Part shown: positions 36,957 through 45,377 of the stretch, piece by piece
Layout of the letters: the number at the start of each line of letters is the position of its first letter
How positions within the stretch are numbered: the stretch's first letter is position 1
Assembly: GCA_944322935.1 (NCBI GenBank)
Contig: CALUQO010000003.1
Coordinates: 22,767 to 86,766, forward strand
Reading direction: 5' to 3'
Length of the DNA: 64,000 bases
DNA from: Candidatus Gastranaerophilales bacterium
GTDB lineage: Bacteria > Cyanobacteriota > Vampirovibrionia > Gastranaerophilales > Gastranaerophilaceae
The notes under the pieces: model-generated
The model's database searches: none
The model's input: only the letters and a program-made list of their open reading frames with translations
What the model was told of the DNA's origin: nothing
Made by a program: the position numbers and the translations under genes

Positions 36957-37847
36957 ATGCAAAAATTATTATCAGAAATTGAAACAAACAGAGAAAAACT
37001 TTGCAAAATTTTAGAAGATACAAATAATAAAGCAGAATTTTACAAGTGGTTGAAAACAGAACTTGCATACACTTCTAACGCTATAGAGGGAAACACTCTT
37101 ACAAGAAAAGAGACCAGATTGGTTATTGAAGAAAATCTTACATCATCATCAAAACCGTTAAAAAATTATATAGAAGCGGTAAATCATGCAAAAGCATTCT
37201 GCAAAATATTGGAATTAACGGAAAATAAATTTAATTGCGATGAAAAGTTAATACTGGAAATTCATAAAATTATATTAACAGGGCTTGATGATACCAATGC
37301 AGGGTTTTACAGAACATGCCGGGTGCGCATTGCAGGCTCAAACACAATTTTACCAAATCCTTTAAAAGTACCTGCACTGATGGATGATTTTTGTAAATGG
37401 TTATCAGAAAATATCAAAAATGAACCTATTACTGCTATAACCGCTCATTTAAAATTGGTTTCAATACACCCGTTTACTGATGGAAACGGAAGAACAGCAA
37501 GGCTGTTGATGAATGCATTGCTTTTAAAATACGGATATGCGCCGATAATTGTTCGTCCGACAGACAGAAAAAAATATCTTTCGGCTATTGAAAATTATCA
37601 AATTAAAAATAACGAAGAAGCATATACAAAATTAATGCTGCGTATTTTAAACCGTTCAATGAAAATAGCAATAAATATGTTTGAGATTGAAAATATGAAC
37701 AAAGAACAATCCGAATTGTTAACAATATCCAAATATGCTGAATATAAGGGCGTTCCGACATCGACGATAAGATATTGGGTGGAAATAGGAAAAATAAAAC
37801 CGACAAGTTATACAAATGCGGGGTATATGCTTTTTTCAAAAGATTAA
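36957..37847 (+). CDS. Fic-family AMP transferase with class II inhibitory motif and C-terminal HTH
   Basis: A 296-residue Fic protein. The N-terminal inhibitory helix carries S40-x-x-x-E44-G45 in TSNAIEGN, the class II self-inhibition motif. The active-site loop is HPFTDGNGRTAR with the catalytic His at residue 171, complete. The C-terminal part ISKYAEYKGVPTSTIRYWVE is a MerR-type helix-turn-helix. Fic enzymes usually transfer AMP from ATP to target hydroxyls. The gene has its own promoter, no antitoxin beside it, and lies between two exact copies of the rsmG tail, so it looks like an inserted cassette. Confidence 0.92.
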   Translation: MQKLLSEIETNREKLCKILEDTNNKAEFYKWLKTELAYTSNAIEGNTLTRKETRLVIEENLTSSSKPLKNYIEAVNHAKAFCKILELTENKFNCDEKLILEIHKIILTGLDDTNAGFYRTCRVRIAGSNTILPNPLKVPALMDDFCKWLSENIKNEPITAITAHLKLVSIHPFTDGNGRTARLLMNALLLKYGYAPIIVRPTDRKKYLSAIENYQIKNNEEAYTKLMLRILNRSMKIAINMFEIENMNKEQSELLTISKYAEYKGVPTSTIRYWVEIGKIKPTSYTNAGYMLFSKD

Positions 37848-37863
37848 TTAAATAACTTCCTAA

Positions 37864-37892
37864 AGGCAAAGAAAAATCCGCTGTAAAAATTT
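37864..37892 (+). repeat. Right 29-bp direct repeat (rsmG 3' end copy)
   Basis: Exact copy of 36848-36876. It still encodes AKKNPL and a stop but is detached from rsmG. The probable original rsmG terminator follows it. Confidence 0.85.
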
Positions 37893-37914
37893 CAACGCTG
37901 ACAGTAAAAATTAA

Positions 37915-37950
37915 AAACAAAAAAGAGCAGACTTAAATCTGCTCTTTTTT
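37915..37950. terminator. Bidirectional terminator
   Basis: AAAAGAGCAGA / TCTGCTCTTTT stem with six-base loop and T-runs in both directions, serving fic/rsmG on plus and the gene at 37968 on minus. Confidence 0.9.
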
Positions 37951-37967
37951 GCATATTTTACAAAAAA

Positions 37968-38183
37968 CTATTGAATTTCTTCAGTTAATCTTACTTTAGT
38001 TCTTGCGCCTTTGCCTTCAAGGTCAACCTTGCCTTCGTGAGCAAGCCAGCCAATACCCATGGAAACAAAGTTTTGTTCAAGGTCTAAATTTTTTTCTAAT
38101 TTAGAAATAGTTGTTTCATTGTTTTTTTGGTCAGCCAAAAATTCGTAAACTTTTCCTGCTGCTTCTCCGATAAAATAGTTCAT
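37968..38183 (-). CDS. Small winged-helix protein
   Basis: A 71-residue single-domain winged helix. Helices GEAAGKVYEFLADQ, TISKLEKNLD and NFVSMGIGWLAHEGK are followed by a beta wing (KVDLEGKGARTKVRL). It resembles the small winged-helix proteins (DUF2582-like) that occur as single domains in gut bacteria. It presumably binds nucleic acid; targets unknown. The upstream gap before the 38.5-39.4 kb element must hold its promoter. Confidence 0.75.
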   Translation of the reverse strand: MNYFIGEAAGKVYEFLADQKNNETTISKLEKNLDLEQNFVSMGIGWLAHEGKVDLEGKGARTKVRLTEEIQ

Positions 38184-38467
38184 CTTTCAAATCTCCTTCT
38201 CTTTGTATAACAGATAATTCTATTTTCACAAACTTATTGTACCAAATTTTTTTAAACATGTCATATAAAATATATTAATTTTTTATACAAATTATTTTTT
38301 ATCCTCTTGAAAATTATTTTTTGTACGCCGCAATTTATACTGTCATAATATTGAAACCGAAAAATTTTTATAAATATGTACTGCTCATCAATTGCGTTTT
38401 TATGGGGACACTTCAGGTATGCCCAACGAGATATCTTGTCAAAACGGCAATAAACGAGCTGTCATCC
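38184..38467. other. Gene-free A/T-rich stretch left of the inverted-repeat element
   Basis: About 280 bases, very A/T-rich up to 38320 and more mixed after. I see no credible gene; a weak frame of 63 codons from 38321 lacks a ribosome binding site and runs into the element end. Confidence 0.4.
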
Positions 38468-38494
38468 TTGTATATGTTACGTAATTCGGTGACA
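38468..38494 (+). repeat. Left terminal inverted repeat
   Basis: Begins TTGTATATGTTACGTAAT and ends in GGTGACA; the inverse partner is at 39345-39371 with one mismatch. Confidence 0.8.
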
Positions 38495-38549
38495 GAAATA
38501 ATTTTTTCTTAACATAAATAATAAAAATCCGACCTTTGTAAGAACTCTG

Positions 38550-38623
38550 TGTAAAAGGTGCCAGTGGCACGTTTTACATAGAGGCAGGCTAAGCCAGATA
38601 CGAAGTATCTGCGTGCCGTATAA
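38550..38623 (+). repeat. Structured repeat copy B
   Basis: Hairpin 1: TGTAAAA / TTTTACA enclosing GTGCC-AGT-GGCAC (38550-38578). Then GAGGCAGGCTAAG, then hairpin 2: CAGATAC-GAA-GTATCTG (38595-38611), ending GCGTGCCGTATAA. The same order occurs in copy C with different stem bases that keep pairing. Confidence 0.7.
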
Positions 38624-38960
38624 CAATTTAGAAACGAGTCTTGGAATACGAACGCTCCGGCGGAGTAACGTCCGCCTTCGCATGGGGCAAAGCCCCGTTC
38701 GATTCCGCCAAACAACAACAAGCGAGGTTTGTTTGAGGGCTATGTAATTATAACAATCACTTTAATTTATCTAAGAAAAGCAATTTTTATAGCCCGAGTT
38801 GCCGAGCACAGGTTTGTGTTACTTTCTGTATGAACGGAACAACTGGTCGGAAGTTTCTTGGGGGCACCCCGTTCTTTGCGCCAAAGAATGGGGTGCAAAT
38901 AATGCATAAATCTTTGTTATTATTTTTTTTAGATACTTTTCTTTCTTTGAGTTGCAAGGA

Positions 38961-39039
38961 CTCCGTTTTGAGTTGACTAAATGTCAAGTCAAAACGGAGG
39001 TAAGCTAAGTCAGAAGCAAAGCTTCTGCGTGCTGTATAA
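38961..39039 (+). repeat. Structured repeat copy C
   Basis: Hairpin 1: CTCCGTTTTGA / TCAAAACGGAG (perfect 11 bp) enclosing TTGAC/GTCAA. Then GTAAGCTAAG, then hairpin 2: CAGAAGC-AAA-GCTTCTG (39011-39027), ending GCGTGCTGTATAA. Compared with copy B, hairpin 2 shows two compensated base-pair changes. Confidence 0.7.
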
Positions 39040-39344
39040 AAATCAAATAAGTATCGCAATACTCTACGAGCATCCTGATTCGTACGGCTCGCCTTCGGCT
39101 TGCCTACGACTCAAGCAAGAAAGAAAACCGGCGCTTATCAAAAGAACCAGTTAAGTGTTTTATCAAAGATTTTGCCACGACAAGCTGTGGTCAAAATCTT
39201 CTCAAAACACAACTGTTTCTAATTCACTTCCATCAGGGCTACGCCCCGAACCCCCTACGGCTCACTTTGTGAGCCGTTTATAATAAACAGTGAACATCAA
39301 ACTGTATAAAATAATTATATTTTCATAATAATTGTTACAAAATT

Positions 39345-39371
39345 TGTCACCAAATTACGTAACATATACAA
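39345..39371 (-). repeat. Right terminal inverted repeat
   Basis: Begins TGTCACCAAATTACGTAAC on the plus strand; partner of 38468-38494. Confidence 0.8.
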
Positions 39372-39691
39372 TCCTGAGGAGCGAAGCGAGCTCAGGATCT
39401 TACCAATTATGTAATACAACGAAGAACGCTGTTCAAATTCTGAACACAAACGATTGGCGCGAACATCAAAAGCCTGATGCTTCGCAAATGACAGCAGGAT
39501 TTTTGCTCACTATGCTCTTTTTTTCTAAAATTATCTCGGACACTAGTGCCGGCCGTCCCCAAATCGGGGAGGGTGTTACTAAATCACAGATTAGGCGCAA
39601 CACTGCAGGTTCCGTCAATTTTTTTTGAAATACAAACTCTGTTGAACACAAAACTGATAAGCCCAAACTATGCAGCGCAGATTCAAAAGAT
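39371..39691. other. Gene-free stretch with ATCCTGAG/CTCAGGAT hairpin
   Basis: About 320 bases. At 39371-39398 ATCCTGAG and CTCAGGAT enclose GAGCGAAGCGAG, a REP-like palindrome of a type often seen scattered in gut genomes. The rest has no convincing gene. Confidence 0.45.
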
Positions 39692-40885
39692 TTACAAAAA
39701 CAATTCCTTTATCAATTTGTTAATTTCGGGATTATCCCTTTGCAGGAGCATCTTTACACATTCCGAGTCAGGTGTAATCGGGCATTGTATGTTTTCAAGT
39801 TTTTTTGCCAGTATTAAATCAATTTTGGGATTATTTCTTGCATAAAGAGAATCAAAAATCCCCTTTCTCAAGCTGTAAGCAGAGTAATATATGTTATCTG
39901 CCATAAATAGTGCAACCTCATCATCTGCAGCCGGAAGAAGTTTATCCAGACATTTTTTTGTGTTTTCGTTTGACAGCATTTGAAAAGAATAAAAAACACC
40001 TTTAAGCCTGTCATTATAGAAAGCAGACGGCTTCCATTTTAAAGTTTCTTCAAGAATTTTTAACGGTGCAAGCTGGTCGCAATAAGCTTTTGAATATACA
40101 TATCGCATTGTTTTGTTTTTTGCGTGCTCAAGTACTTCCACCGACCCTACATCAAGGATTCTCCCTTCAAGGCAATTCCTTTCGTTGTAATGTTCTCTGC
40201 TGTGAACCAGTATACCTATTTTTTCAGTAGCAAAAGGTTTTCCGTCAAAAGGATAATCGCCGTTTTCAAAACGTGAAACCATTATGCCGTTTTTTAAATC
40301 GCCAAAATAAAACTTAAACCAGTTGTTTTTTCTTTTGGGAATTTTGCCTTTCATATATTGAGCAACAGGCTGCTCAAAAAAATTTCCGTTTATGTTATCA
40401 AAATGAAATCCGAGCTCCAGCACCTTTTTAAAAACTTTAACAGCATAGCTTTCGCCCTTTACATCCAGCCTGTACACATCGGCAAAACTGCCGCTGTCAA
40501 CATAACTTACTTTGGCCCTTTGCAATCCTTTTAGGACACCGGATTGTTTTAAAAGTTTGGTTATTTGTCTGCTGGCAGTTATTCTTGCAAAAGAATCGGC
40601 ATCAGGCTTTTTATTACGCAGTTTGGCAAATTCTTCTCCAAAGTTTGCAAAGATATTTTTTATAATTTGCTGTCTTTTTTCAAACGGTATTGCATAAATC
40701 CATTGCGCCGGCAATTTACCGATTATTCCGTGTGATTTAGACTCAAATTTTTTAAACAGCTCAACCGCCTCATCTTTTTCATAAACAGCTTTGGAAAGTT
40801 TTGAGGTTAAGCCGCAAAAAGATGGTGATGCTTGTTTTTTATACAATTGAGCCTGATATGATGTTGAAAATTTTTTCACTTTCAT
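39692..40885 (-). CDS. SFxG-type protein-kinase-like protein
   Basis: A 397-residue protein with PSFCG at residues 21-25. Residues 126-154 read like the N-lobe of a protein kinase: VSYVDSGSFADVYRL is a glycine-rich loop and SYAVKVFKK holds the ATP-contacting lysine (K150). About 95 residues later GRILDVGSVEVL could be the metal-binding DFG-type strand (D-V-G). A clear HRD catalytic loop is not visible, so activity is uncertain. The first 60 residues are basic and disordered. A TAGCAAAA-type box overlaps the stop codon of the gene upstream. It resembles eukaryote-like effector kinases of host-associated bacteria more than Hanks kinases of the cell envelope. Confidence 0.7.
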   Translation of the reverse strand: MKVKKFSTSYQAQLYKKQASPSFCGLTSKLSKAVYEKDEAVELFKKFESKSHGIIGKLPAQWIYAIPFEKRQQIIKNIFANFGEEFAKLRNKKPDADSFARITASRQITKLLKQSGVLKGLQRAKVSYVDSGSFADVYRLDVKGESYAVKVFKKVLELGFHFDNINGNFFEQPVAQYMKGKIPKRKNNWFKFYFGDLKNGIMVSRFENGDYPFDGKPFATEKIGILVHSREHYNERNCLEGRILDVGSVEVLEHAKNKTMRYVYSKAYCDQLAPLKILEETLKWKPSAFYNDRLKGVFYSFQMLSNENTKKCLDKLLPAADDEVALFMADNIYYSAYSLRKGIFDSLYARNNPKIDLILAKKLENIQCPITPDSECVKMLLQRDNPEINKLIKELFL

Positions 40886-40891
40886 ATCAGA

Positions 40892-40921
40892 CTCAAAACT
40901 TAAACAGAAAAACTTTTGCTA
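40892..40921 (-). promoter_or_regulatory. TAGCAAAA-type upstream box (copy 5)
   Basis: The minus strand reads TAGCAAAAGTTTTTCTG, then TTTAAGTTTTGAG, ending 6 bases before the ATG at 40885. TAG is also the stop codon of the upstream reductase gene. Confidence 0.4.
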
Positions 40922-42556
40922 AACTGTTGCTATTTGCAATTGAGAGTTTTTATCTTTAACAAGCTCCTTGTACAGCTCAATACCGGCTGTCAGGCTATAT
41001 ACGTTGTTAAAGCCTCTTTGCAAAAGTATTCTTGAGGCAACATAACTTTGAAAACCTGTGTTGCAAAATAGTATAATCTTTTTGTCTTTTGGAAGCTCCG
41101 TGTATCTTGTTCTTAAATCAGGCGTGAAGATATGGATTGCTCCTTCTATTGTTTCGTTTTCAAATTCTGCCTGAGAACGCACATCCACAAGCAAAGCGTC
41201 ATTTATATCTTCAAAATATGCAGGTTTTACAAAACCTTTTAATATATTATCCGCGTGCATCCCAAGGATGTTAACAGGGTCTTTAGCTGATGAATACGGC
41301 GGAGCATAACAGAGTTCGGAATCAATTAAATCCCAAACCTTAAGACCGTTTCTCATTGAAGTTGCGATTACATCGACTCTTTTTTCAACACCTTCTCTTC
41401 CTGCCGCCTGAATGCCCAGTATGTCGCCGTTGTTGTTGAATAAAAGTTTGTACATTGTTCTGGTTGCCCCGGGGTAATAATTTGCGTGAGAAAATCCGTA
41501 GGTAAATGTTTTCCAGTACGGAATTTTCTTTTTTACAAGCATTTCTTCACTGTTTCCTGCACAGGCAATTGTAAGGTCAAAGACTTTTACAACAGCAGAG
41601 CCTATTGTTTTTTTATAAACAGATTTATAGCCGGCAATGTTATCGGCAATAATTCTGCCCTGCCTGTTAGCAGGCCCTGCCAGAGGAACAAGCACATCAT
41701 CACCGGTTACAAAATCTTCAACTTCTACACTGTCACCGCCTGCGTATATATCGGAATCAGAGGTTTGCATATTTTCGTTGACCTTAACACCGCCTGTTTT
41801 ACCGATTTCAAGCCCGCAAGATGCAGCAAGCGTGTTTTCCGGCCTTACGCCTATAGCCAGCACTGCTATATCATAAGGAAGTTTCTTACCTGAATTTAAA
41901 ATTATTTCATCATCTGTAAGTTCTTTTACCCCGTCAGAGAGTATCAGGTTTACTCCGTGTTTTCGCATTTCGTTTTGCGCAAAAGCAGCAGTTTCCTTAT
42001 CAACAGGCGGCAAAATATGTGAGGCCTGTTCGACAAGCGTTGTTTTAACGCCATCCATTAACGCAAAATTCTCTGCCATTTCTATTCCAATAAAGCCGCC
42101 GCCTATTACTACCGCATTTTTTGCATTAATATTTTTTAAATGTGCTTTGATTTTTTCGGCATCCTGCAGCATTCTTACAGTAAAGACTTTAGAATTATTT
42201 ATGCCGTTTACCGGTGGAACAAAAGGTTTTGCACCGGGAGCGAGCACAAGTTTGTCGTACTGTAAGATTTCAGAATTATTGACGGTTACGGTTTTTGCTT
42301 TTCTATCTATGCTTGTAACCTCAGCCCCCATTTTTATGTCAACATTTAAGAGATTTTTAAATTTTTGAACGCTTGATACGTGCATTTTTTCTTCGCTGTC
42401 TATAACGTTTGAGCAGTAATATGGAAGTCCGCAGTTTGCAATAGAAATTTCTTGCGTTTTTTCAAGTATTGTAATTTGCGCATTGTCATCCAATCTTCTT
42501 AATCTTGCAGCAGCACTTGCGCCGCAGGCTCCTCCTCCGATTATTAAAACTTTCAT
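40919..42556 (-). CDS. CoA-disulfide reductase with C-terminal rhodanese domain
   Basis: A 545-residue FAD/NAD(P)H-dependent oxidoreductase. FAD site [20 protein letters not shown] at the start; the single redox cysteine is in [14 protein letters not shown] at about residue 43; NAD(P)H site [20 protein letters not shown]; second FAD motif [10 protein letters not shown]. The last 100 residues are a rhodanese domain ([20 protein letters not shown]; active loop [10 protein letters not shown] with Cys). The CoADR-RHD fusion reduces CoA disulfide, persulfides or polysulfide. It would protect thiol pools or handle sulfane sulfur in an anaerobe. Confidence 0.95.
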   Translation of the reverse strand: MKVLIIGGGACGASAAARLRRLDDNAQITILEKTQEISIANCGLPYYCSNVIDSEEKMHVSSVQKFKNLLNVDIKMGAEVTSIDRKAKTVTVNNSEILQYDKLVLAPGAKPFVPPVNGINNSKVFTVRMLQDAEKIKAHLKNINAKNAVVIGGGFIGIEMAENFALMDGVKTTLVEQASHILPPVDKETAAFAQNEMRKHGVNLILSDGVKELTDDEIILNSGKKLPYDIAVLAIGVRPENTLAASCGLEIGKTGGVKVNENMQTSDSDIYAGGDSVEVEDFVTGDDVLVPLAGPANRQGRIIADNIAGYKSVYKKTIGSAVVKVFDLTIACAGNSEEMLVKKKIPYWKTFTYGFSHANYYPGATRTMYKLLFNNNGDILGIQAAGREGVEKRVDVIATSMRNGLKVWDLIDSELCYAPPYSSAKDPVNILGMHADNILKGFVKPAYFEDINDALLVDVRSQAEFENETIEGAIHIFTPDLRTRYTELPKDKKIILFCNTGFQSYVASRILLQRGFNNVYSLTAGIELYKELVKDKNSQLQIATV

Positions 42557-42619
42557 ATAATTTCTCCTATAAATTTTCTTATGATAGAATTATGTAAGAA
42601 AAGAGATAGGGATTCAACA

Positions 42620-43552
42620 ATGAAAAGAATTTTAGTTACAGGCGGAGCAGGATTTATTGGCAACCATTTGTGCAGAAGGCTTTTAAATGAAGGCAATTAC
42701 GTAATTTGTCTTGATAACTTTTTTACAGGTTTAAAAAGACATATTGAAGACATGCTCGACAATCCTAATTTTGAATTGGTAGAACATGATATTGTTGAAC
42801 CCGTTGATATAGAGGTTGACCAAATTTATAACCTTGCTTGTCCGGCAAGTCCGCCGCATTATCAATATGACCCCGTAAAAACAATGAAAACATCGGTGCT
42901 CGGTATTATAAATATGCTTGAGCTGGCAAAAAAATACAAAGCAACGCTGCTTCATGCTTCTACATCAGAGGTATACGGAAATCCTCTTGTGCACCCCCAG
43001 CAAGAATCTTACTGGGGCAATGTTAACCCTATAGGAATAAGAAGCTGCTATGATGAGGGCAAACGTGCCGCAGAAACATTAATGATGGATTATCACAGGC
43101 AATACGGCGTCGACATCAGAATCATCAGAATTTTTAACACTTACGGGCCAAATATGGACCCTAAAGACGGCCGTGTTGTATCAAACTGCATTGTTCAGGC
43201 AATAAACGGAGAGGACATAACAATTTACGGTGACGGCTCACAGACAAGAAGTTTCTGTTATGTTTCAGATTTGGTCGCCGGCGCTATAAAAATGATGAAC
43301 AACGACAAAGGTTTCATAGGGCCTGTGAACCTTGGAAATCCATCAGAAAGAACTGTATTGAATCTTGCGGAAATAGTGCTTGAAATGACAGGTTCAAAAT
43401 CAAAAATCACTTATAAAGATTTGCCGAGTGATGACCCCGTTAAAAGAAAACCGGATATTACAAAAGCCCAAGAAATCTTGGGCTGGAAACCTGAAGTTGA
43501 TATAAAAGACGGACTGGCCAAAACAATTGAATATTTCAAAAGTATTCAATAG
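42620..43552 (+). CDS. UDP-glucuronate decarboxylase (UXS-type epimerase)
   Basis: A 310-residue extended short-chain dehydrogenase. The NAD site is [19 protein letters not shown]. The UXS hallmark [19 protein letters not shown] is complete, followed by STSEVYGNP and the catalytic Tyr/Lys in [13 protein letters not shown]. It makes UDP-xylose from UDP-glucuronate for surface polysaccharide. The ATG at 42620 is chosen over an upstream start because the Rossmann strand begins there. The gene is divergent from the CoA-disulfide reductase. The other sugar-nucleotide genes are not nearby. Confidence 0.93.
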   Translation: MKRILVTGGAGFIGNHLCRRLLNEGNYVICLDNFFTGLKRHIEDMLDNPNFELVEHDIVEPVDIEVDQIYNLACPASPPHYQYDPVKTMKTSVLGIINMLELAKKYKATLLHASTSEVYGNPLVHPQQESYWGNVNPIGIRSCYDEGKRAAETLMMDYHRQYGVDIRIIRIFNTYGPNMDPKDGRVVSNCIVQAINGEDITIYGDGSQTRSFCYVSDLVAGAIKMMNNDKGFIGPVNLGNPSERTVLNLAEIVLEMTGSKSKITYKDLPSDDPVKRKPDITKAQEILGWKPEVDIKDGLAKTIEYFKSIQ

Positions 43553-44077
43553 TTACCATTTCATCAATTCATCCATAATCATTGGCAGCATTTTACCGGC
43601 ATCGTCACCTGTACGTGTGATATACAACATTTCCTCTTTTTTAGGATTTACAAAACATATCGAGTGGCATGCCTGAAAAAACTGGTTATTGGGATTTTCC
43701 GGAAAAGTTATAAACTCATAAGAGGAAGCGTATTTGGGATTTTTCAATACTTTATCAAATTCCTGCGCAAAAACTTTTGAAAAAGGAGAATTCATATCAG
43801 GATACGGATAAATAACAAGAATTTTTCCTGCTTTAAAAGCACCACCGTATTCATTTGAATTTAAAAGGAATTGAACATTATTGTCAGACATTTTAACCAC
43901 TCTGTGCTGTACAGTATGCCCTAAAGCAACAGAAACAGCGTAAGCCCCGCCTTGCTCGACCCTTTTTTTCTTTTCAATATTTTTGAAAATAAAAATACCC
44001 AAAATAAAAACAACACAAACCAAAACTAGAATCAAAGTTTTTTTTTCATCCTGTTTGTTTGCTCCGGTTTTAATCAT
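43553..44077 (-). CDS. Membrane-anchored protein with thioredoxin-like character
   Basis: A 174-residue protein. One N-terminal membrane helix (TLILVLVCVVFILGIFIF, about residues 13-30) anchors a soluble domain of about 130 residues with alternating strands and helices (KILVIYPYPDMNSPFSKVFA, YEFITFPEN, FFQACHSICFVNP). A thioredoxin-like fold is possible, but the usual CxxC is not at the expected helix start; CHSIC comes late. AGAGGTG precedes the ATG at 44077. Convergent with the decarboxylase gene, with no bases between the stops. Function unknown. Confidence 0.65.
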   Translation of the reverse strand: MIKTGANKQDEKKTLILVLVCVVFILGIFIFKNIEKKKRVEQGGAYAVSVALGHTVQHRVVKMSDNNVQFLLNSNEYGGAFKAGKILVIYPYPDMNSPFSKVFAQEFDKVLKNPKYASSYEFITFPENPNNQFFQACHSICFVNPKKEEMLYITRTGDDAGKMLPMIMDELMKW

Positions 44078-44484
44078 AATTAACACCTCTGGTTTTATGT
44101 AATATATATAGATATATCATTTTAGCGAGCAAAAGTCTATTCAAAACAATACATTAAATGCTTGATTTTTATATTTGATTTTTATTTTTGTCTTTTATAT
44201 ATGCCTTTTATATCGGACTTTTATATCGGCCTTTTATGTATGCCGTTTATACCAAATTTTTATCCCGGACTTTTATACAAACGCTCTGCAAGATACAATC
44301 TTTATGACACTTTAAATAAAAAATTACGCTGCTGTATAATAAAATTTCTTTTGATGCGGCAATAATTTTTTGTAACCGTTCACTTAGTTTGAGCATAAGT
44401 TGCAGATAGTTTGAGCAAATTTATAAAATTAACGAAAAATTTTTCACAAAAAGCCGTGAAGGATTTCACAAAAAATAATAAATT
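44078..44484. other. Gene-free stretch with degenerate A/T-rich tandem repeats
   Basis: About 400 bases. At 44160-44290 a unit like GACTTTTATATCGGCCTTTT recurs imperfectly four to five times at roughly 20-base steps. A frame across it would code only Phe/Tyr/Met/Leu repeats and has no ribosome binding site, so I do not call a gene. The remainder is A/T-rich without visible signals. Confidence 0.4.
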
Positions 44485-45372
44485 TTAATCATATGTATAT
44501 CTATAATAAACCCAATTAGAAATATTTAAAATCACTTCTCTTTCGGTAATTCCTGTTGGGTTGCATTGTGGTAGTGTACTTTTTGTGCAATATCGAAAAC
44601 TGCCTGATTCTATATATTTATAAGGACTGACAATCAGAATAAAGTCTTTTTGATTGTTATACGTTGTATATGATATAAATGGAAATTCCTCAGGATTGGC
44701 ATTTTGCACAGATAAATTTGCCGGATATTTACTATTTTTGTTTTTGTAATTTTCCAAATATTTAATTGTTGATTTGTATTTGTCTAATTGATAAATAGTA
44801 AATGGATTCCAGTACCAAGTCCTGTGTGTATTTACTTTTTTGTATATAGCAGAACAAACGGGCATAAAAGCAAATATATAGAACCACCCTAGAATCCAAG
44901 TTAAAACAATAAAAATTGCTAATTCTTTTTTTAAACTCATTAATTTATTTGGAATAAAAAAAGTAATGATTAATATTGCAGGTAATATAATAAAAAGCCA
45001 GGCAAATCCAATCAGCATAACTGTAAATGGATCTTCTGCACTACAGAAGGCATCGATAAAATAATATATTAATGTAAAAAATGGTAGGATGTTTGCTGCT
45101 AAAATAAGTCTGATGCCCTTATTATATTTTTTATAAATACAATGAATAGTAAAGAATGCGGGTGAAAACAATAATATTAAAAAAGGGAAATATAATATCC
45201 ACATTTTTACTATATCATTCCTTGCAGTTCCAGACCCAAAGTATAGAGCAACTATTACCGAAGAACAAATATATGAAGTCAAAACTAATATAGTTATTAA
45301 AAGTAACTTTTTGTTGTTCAAAAATTTATTTAATATAGTTAAAATACCTAATTGATTTATTTTATGCATCAT
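44485..45372 (-). CDS. Polytopic membrane protein with C-terminal soluble domain
   Basis: A 295-residue protein with about five membrane helices in the first 180 residues (LLLITILVLTSYICSSVIVA, WILYFPFLILLFSPAFFTIH, LFIILPAILIITFFIP among others). A domain of about 110 residues follows with Asn/Tyr-rich loops and two cysteines (FRYCTK, LPQCNP). The C-terminal part has the look of a pilin-like or small periplasmic module (LDKYKSTIKYLENYKNKNSK YP). It follows the TPR-TonB-like gene at 5 bases distance on the same strand, so the two make a unit. Not recognised. Confidence 0.7.
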   Translation of the reverse strand: MMHKINQLGILTILNKFLNNKKLLLITILVLTSYICSSVIVALYFGSGTARNDIVKMWILYFPFLILLFSPAFFTIHCIYKKYNKGIRLILAANILPFFTLIYYFIDAFCSAEDPFTVMLIGFAWLFIILPAILIITFFIPNKLMSLKKELAIFIVLTWILGWFYIFAFMPVCSAIYKKVNTHRTWYWNPFTIYQLDKYKSTIKYLENYKNKNSKYPANLSVQNANPEEFPFISYTTYNNQKDFILIVSPYKYIESGSFRYCTKSTLPQCNPTGITEREVILNISNWVYYRYTYD

Positions 45373-45377
45373 TACTA

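Larger units (their letters stand above)
38468..39371. mobile_element. Non-coding element of about 0.9 kb bounded by 27-bp inverted repeats
   Basis: The termini at 38468-38494 and 39345-39371 are inverted copies, 26 of 27 identical, with the palindrome TTACGTAA inside. Both ends are flanked outside by TCC, a possible 3-bp target duplication. Inside there is no credible gene but a very high density of hairpins with GAA or AAA loops, including two copies of a structured repeat (38550-38623, 38961-39039), GGGGC-AAA-GCCCC near 38683 and a GGGGTGC-type stem near 38864. This fits a MITE-like, non-autonomous element or a large structured RNA locus; it has no transposase. Confidence 0.55.

Noticed and set aside
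38477..39059. Several minus-strand frames inside the 38.5-39.4 kb element with similar YTARR-type peptides
   Set aside because: The similarity comes from repeat copies B and C; bases vary in pairs as in RNA stems, not as in codons.
39332..39628. Plus-strand frame of about 98 codons
   Set aside because: It runs through the terminal inverted repeat and a REP-like palindrome and lacks a ribosome binding site.
44162..44365. Frame with repeated MPFI-x-x-FY-x-GLL peptides
   Set aside because: Degenerate A/T-rich tandem repeats, no start signal, no credible protein composition.
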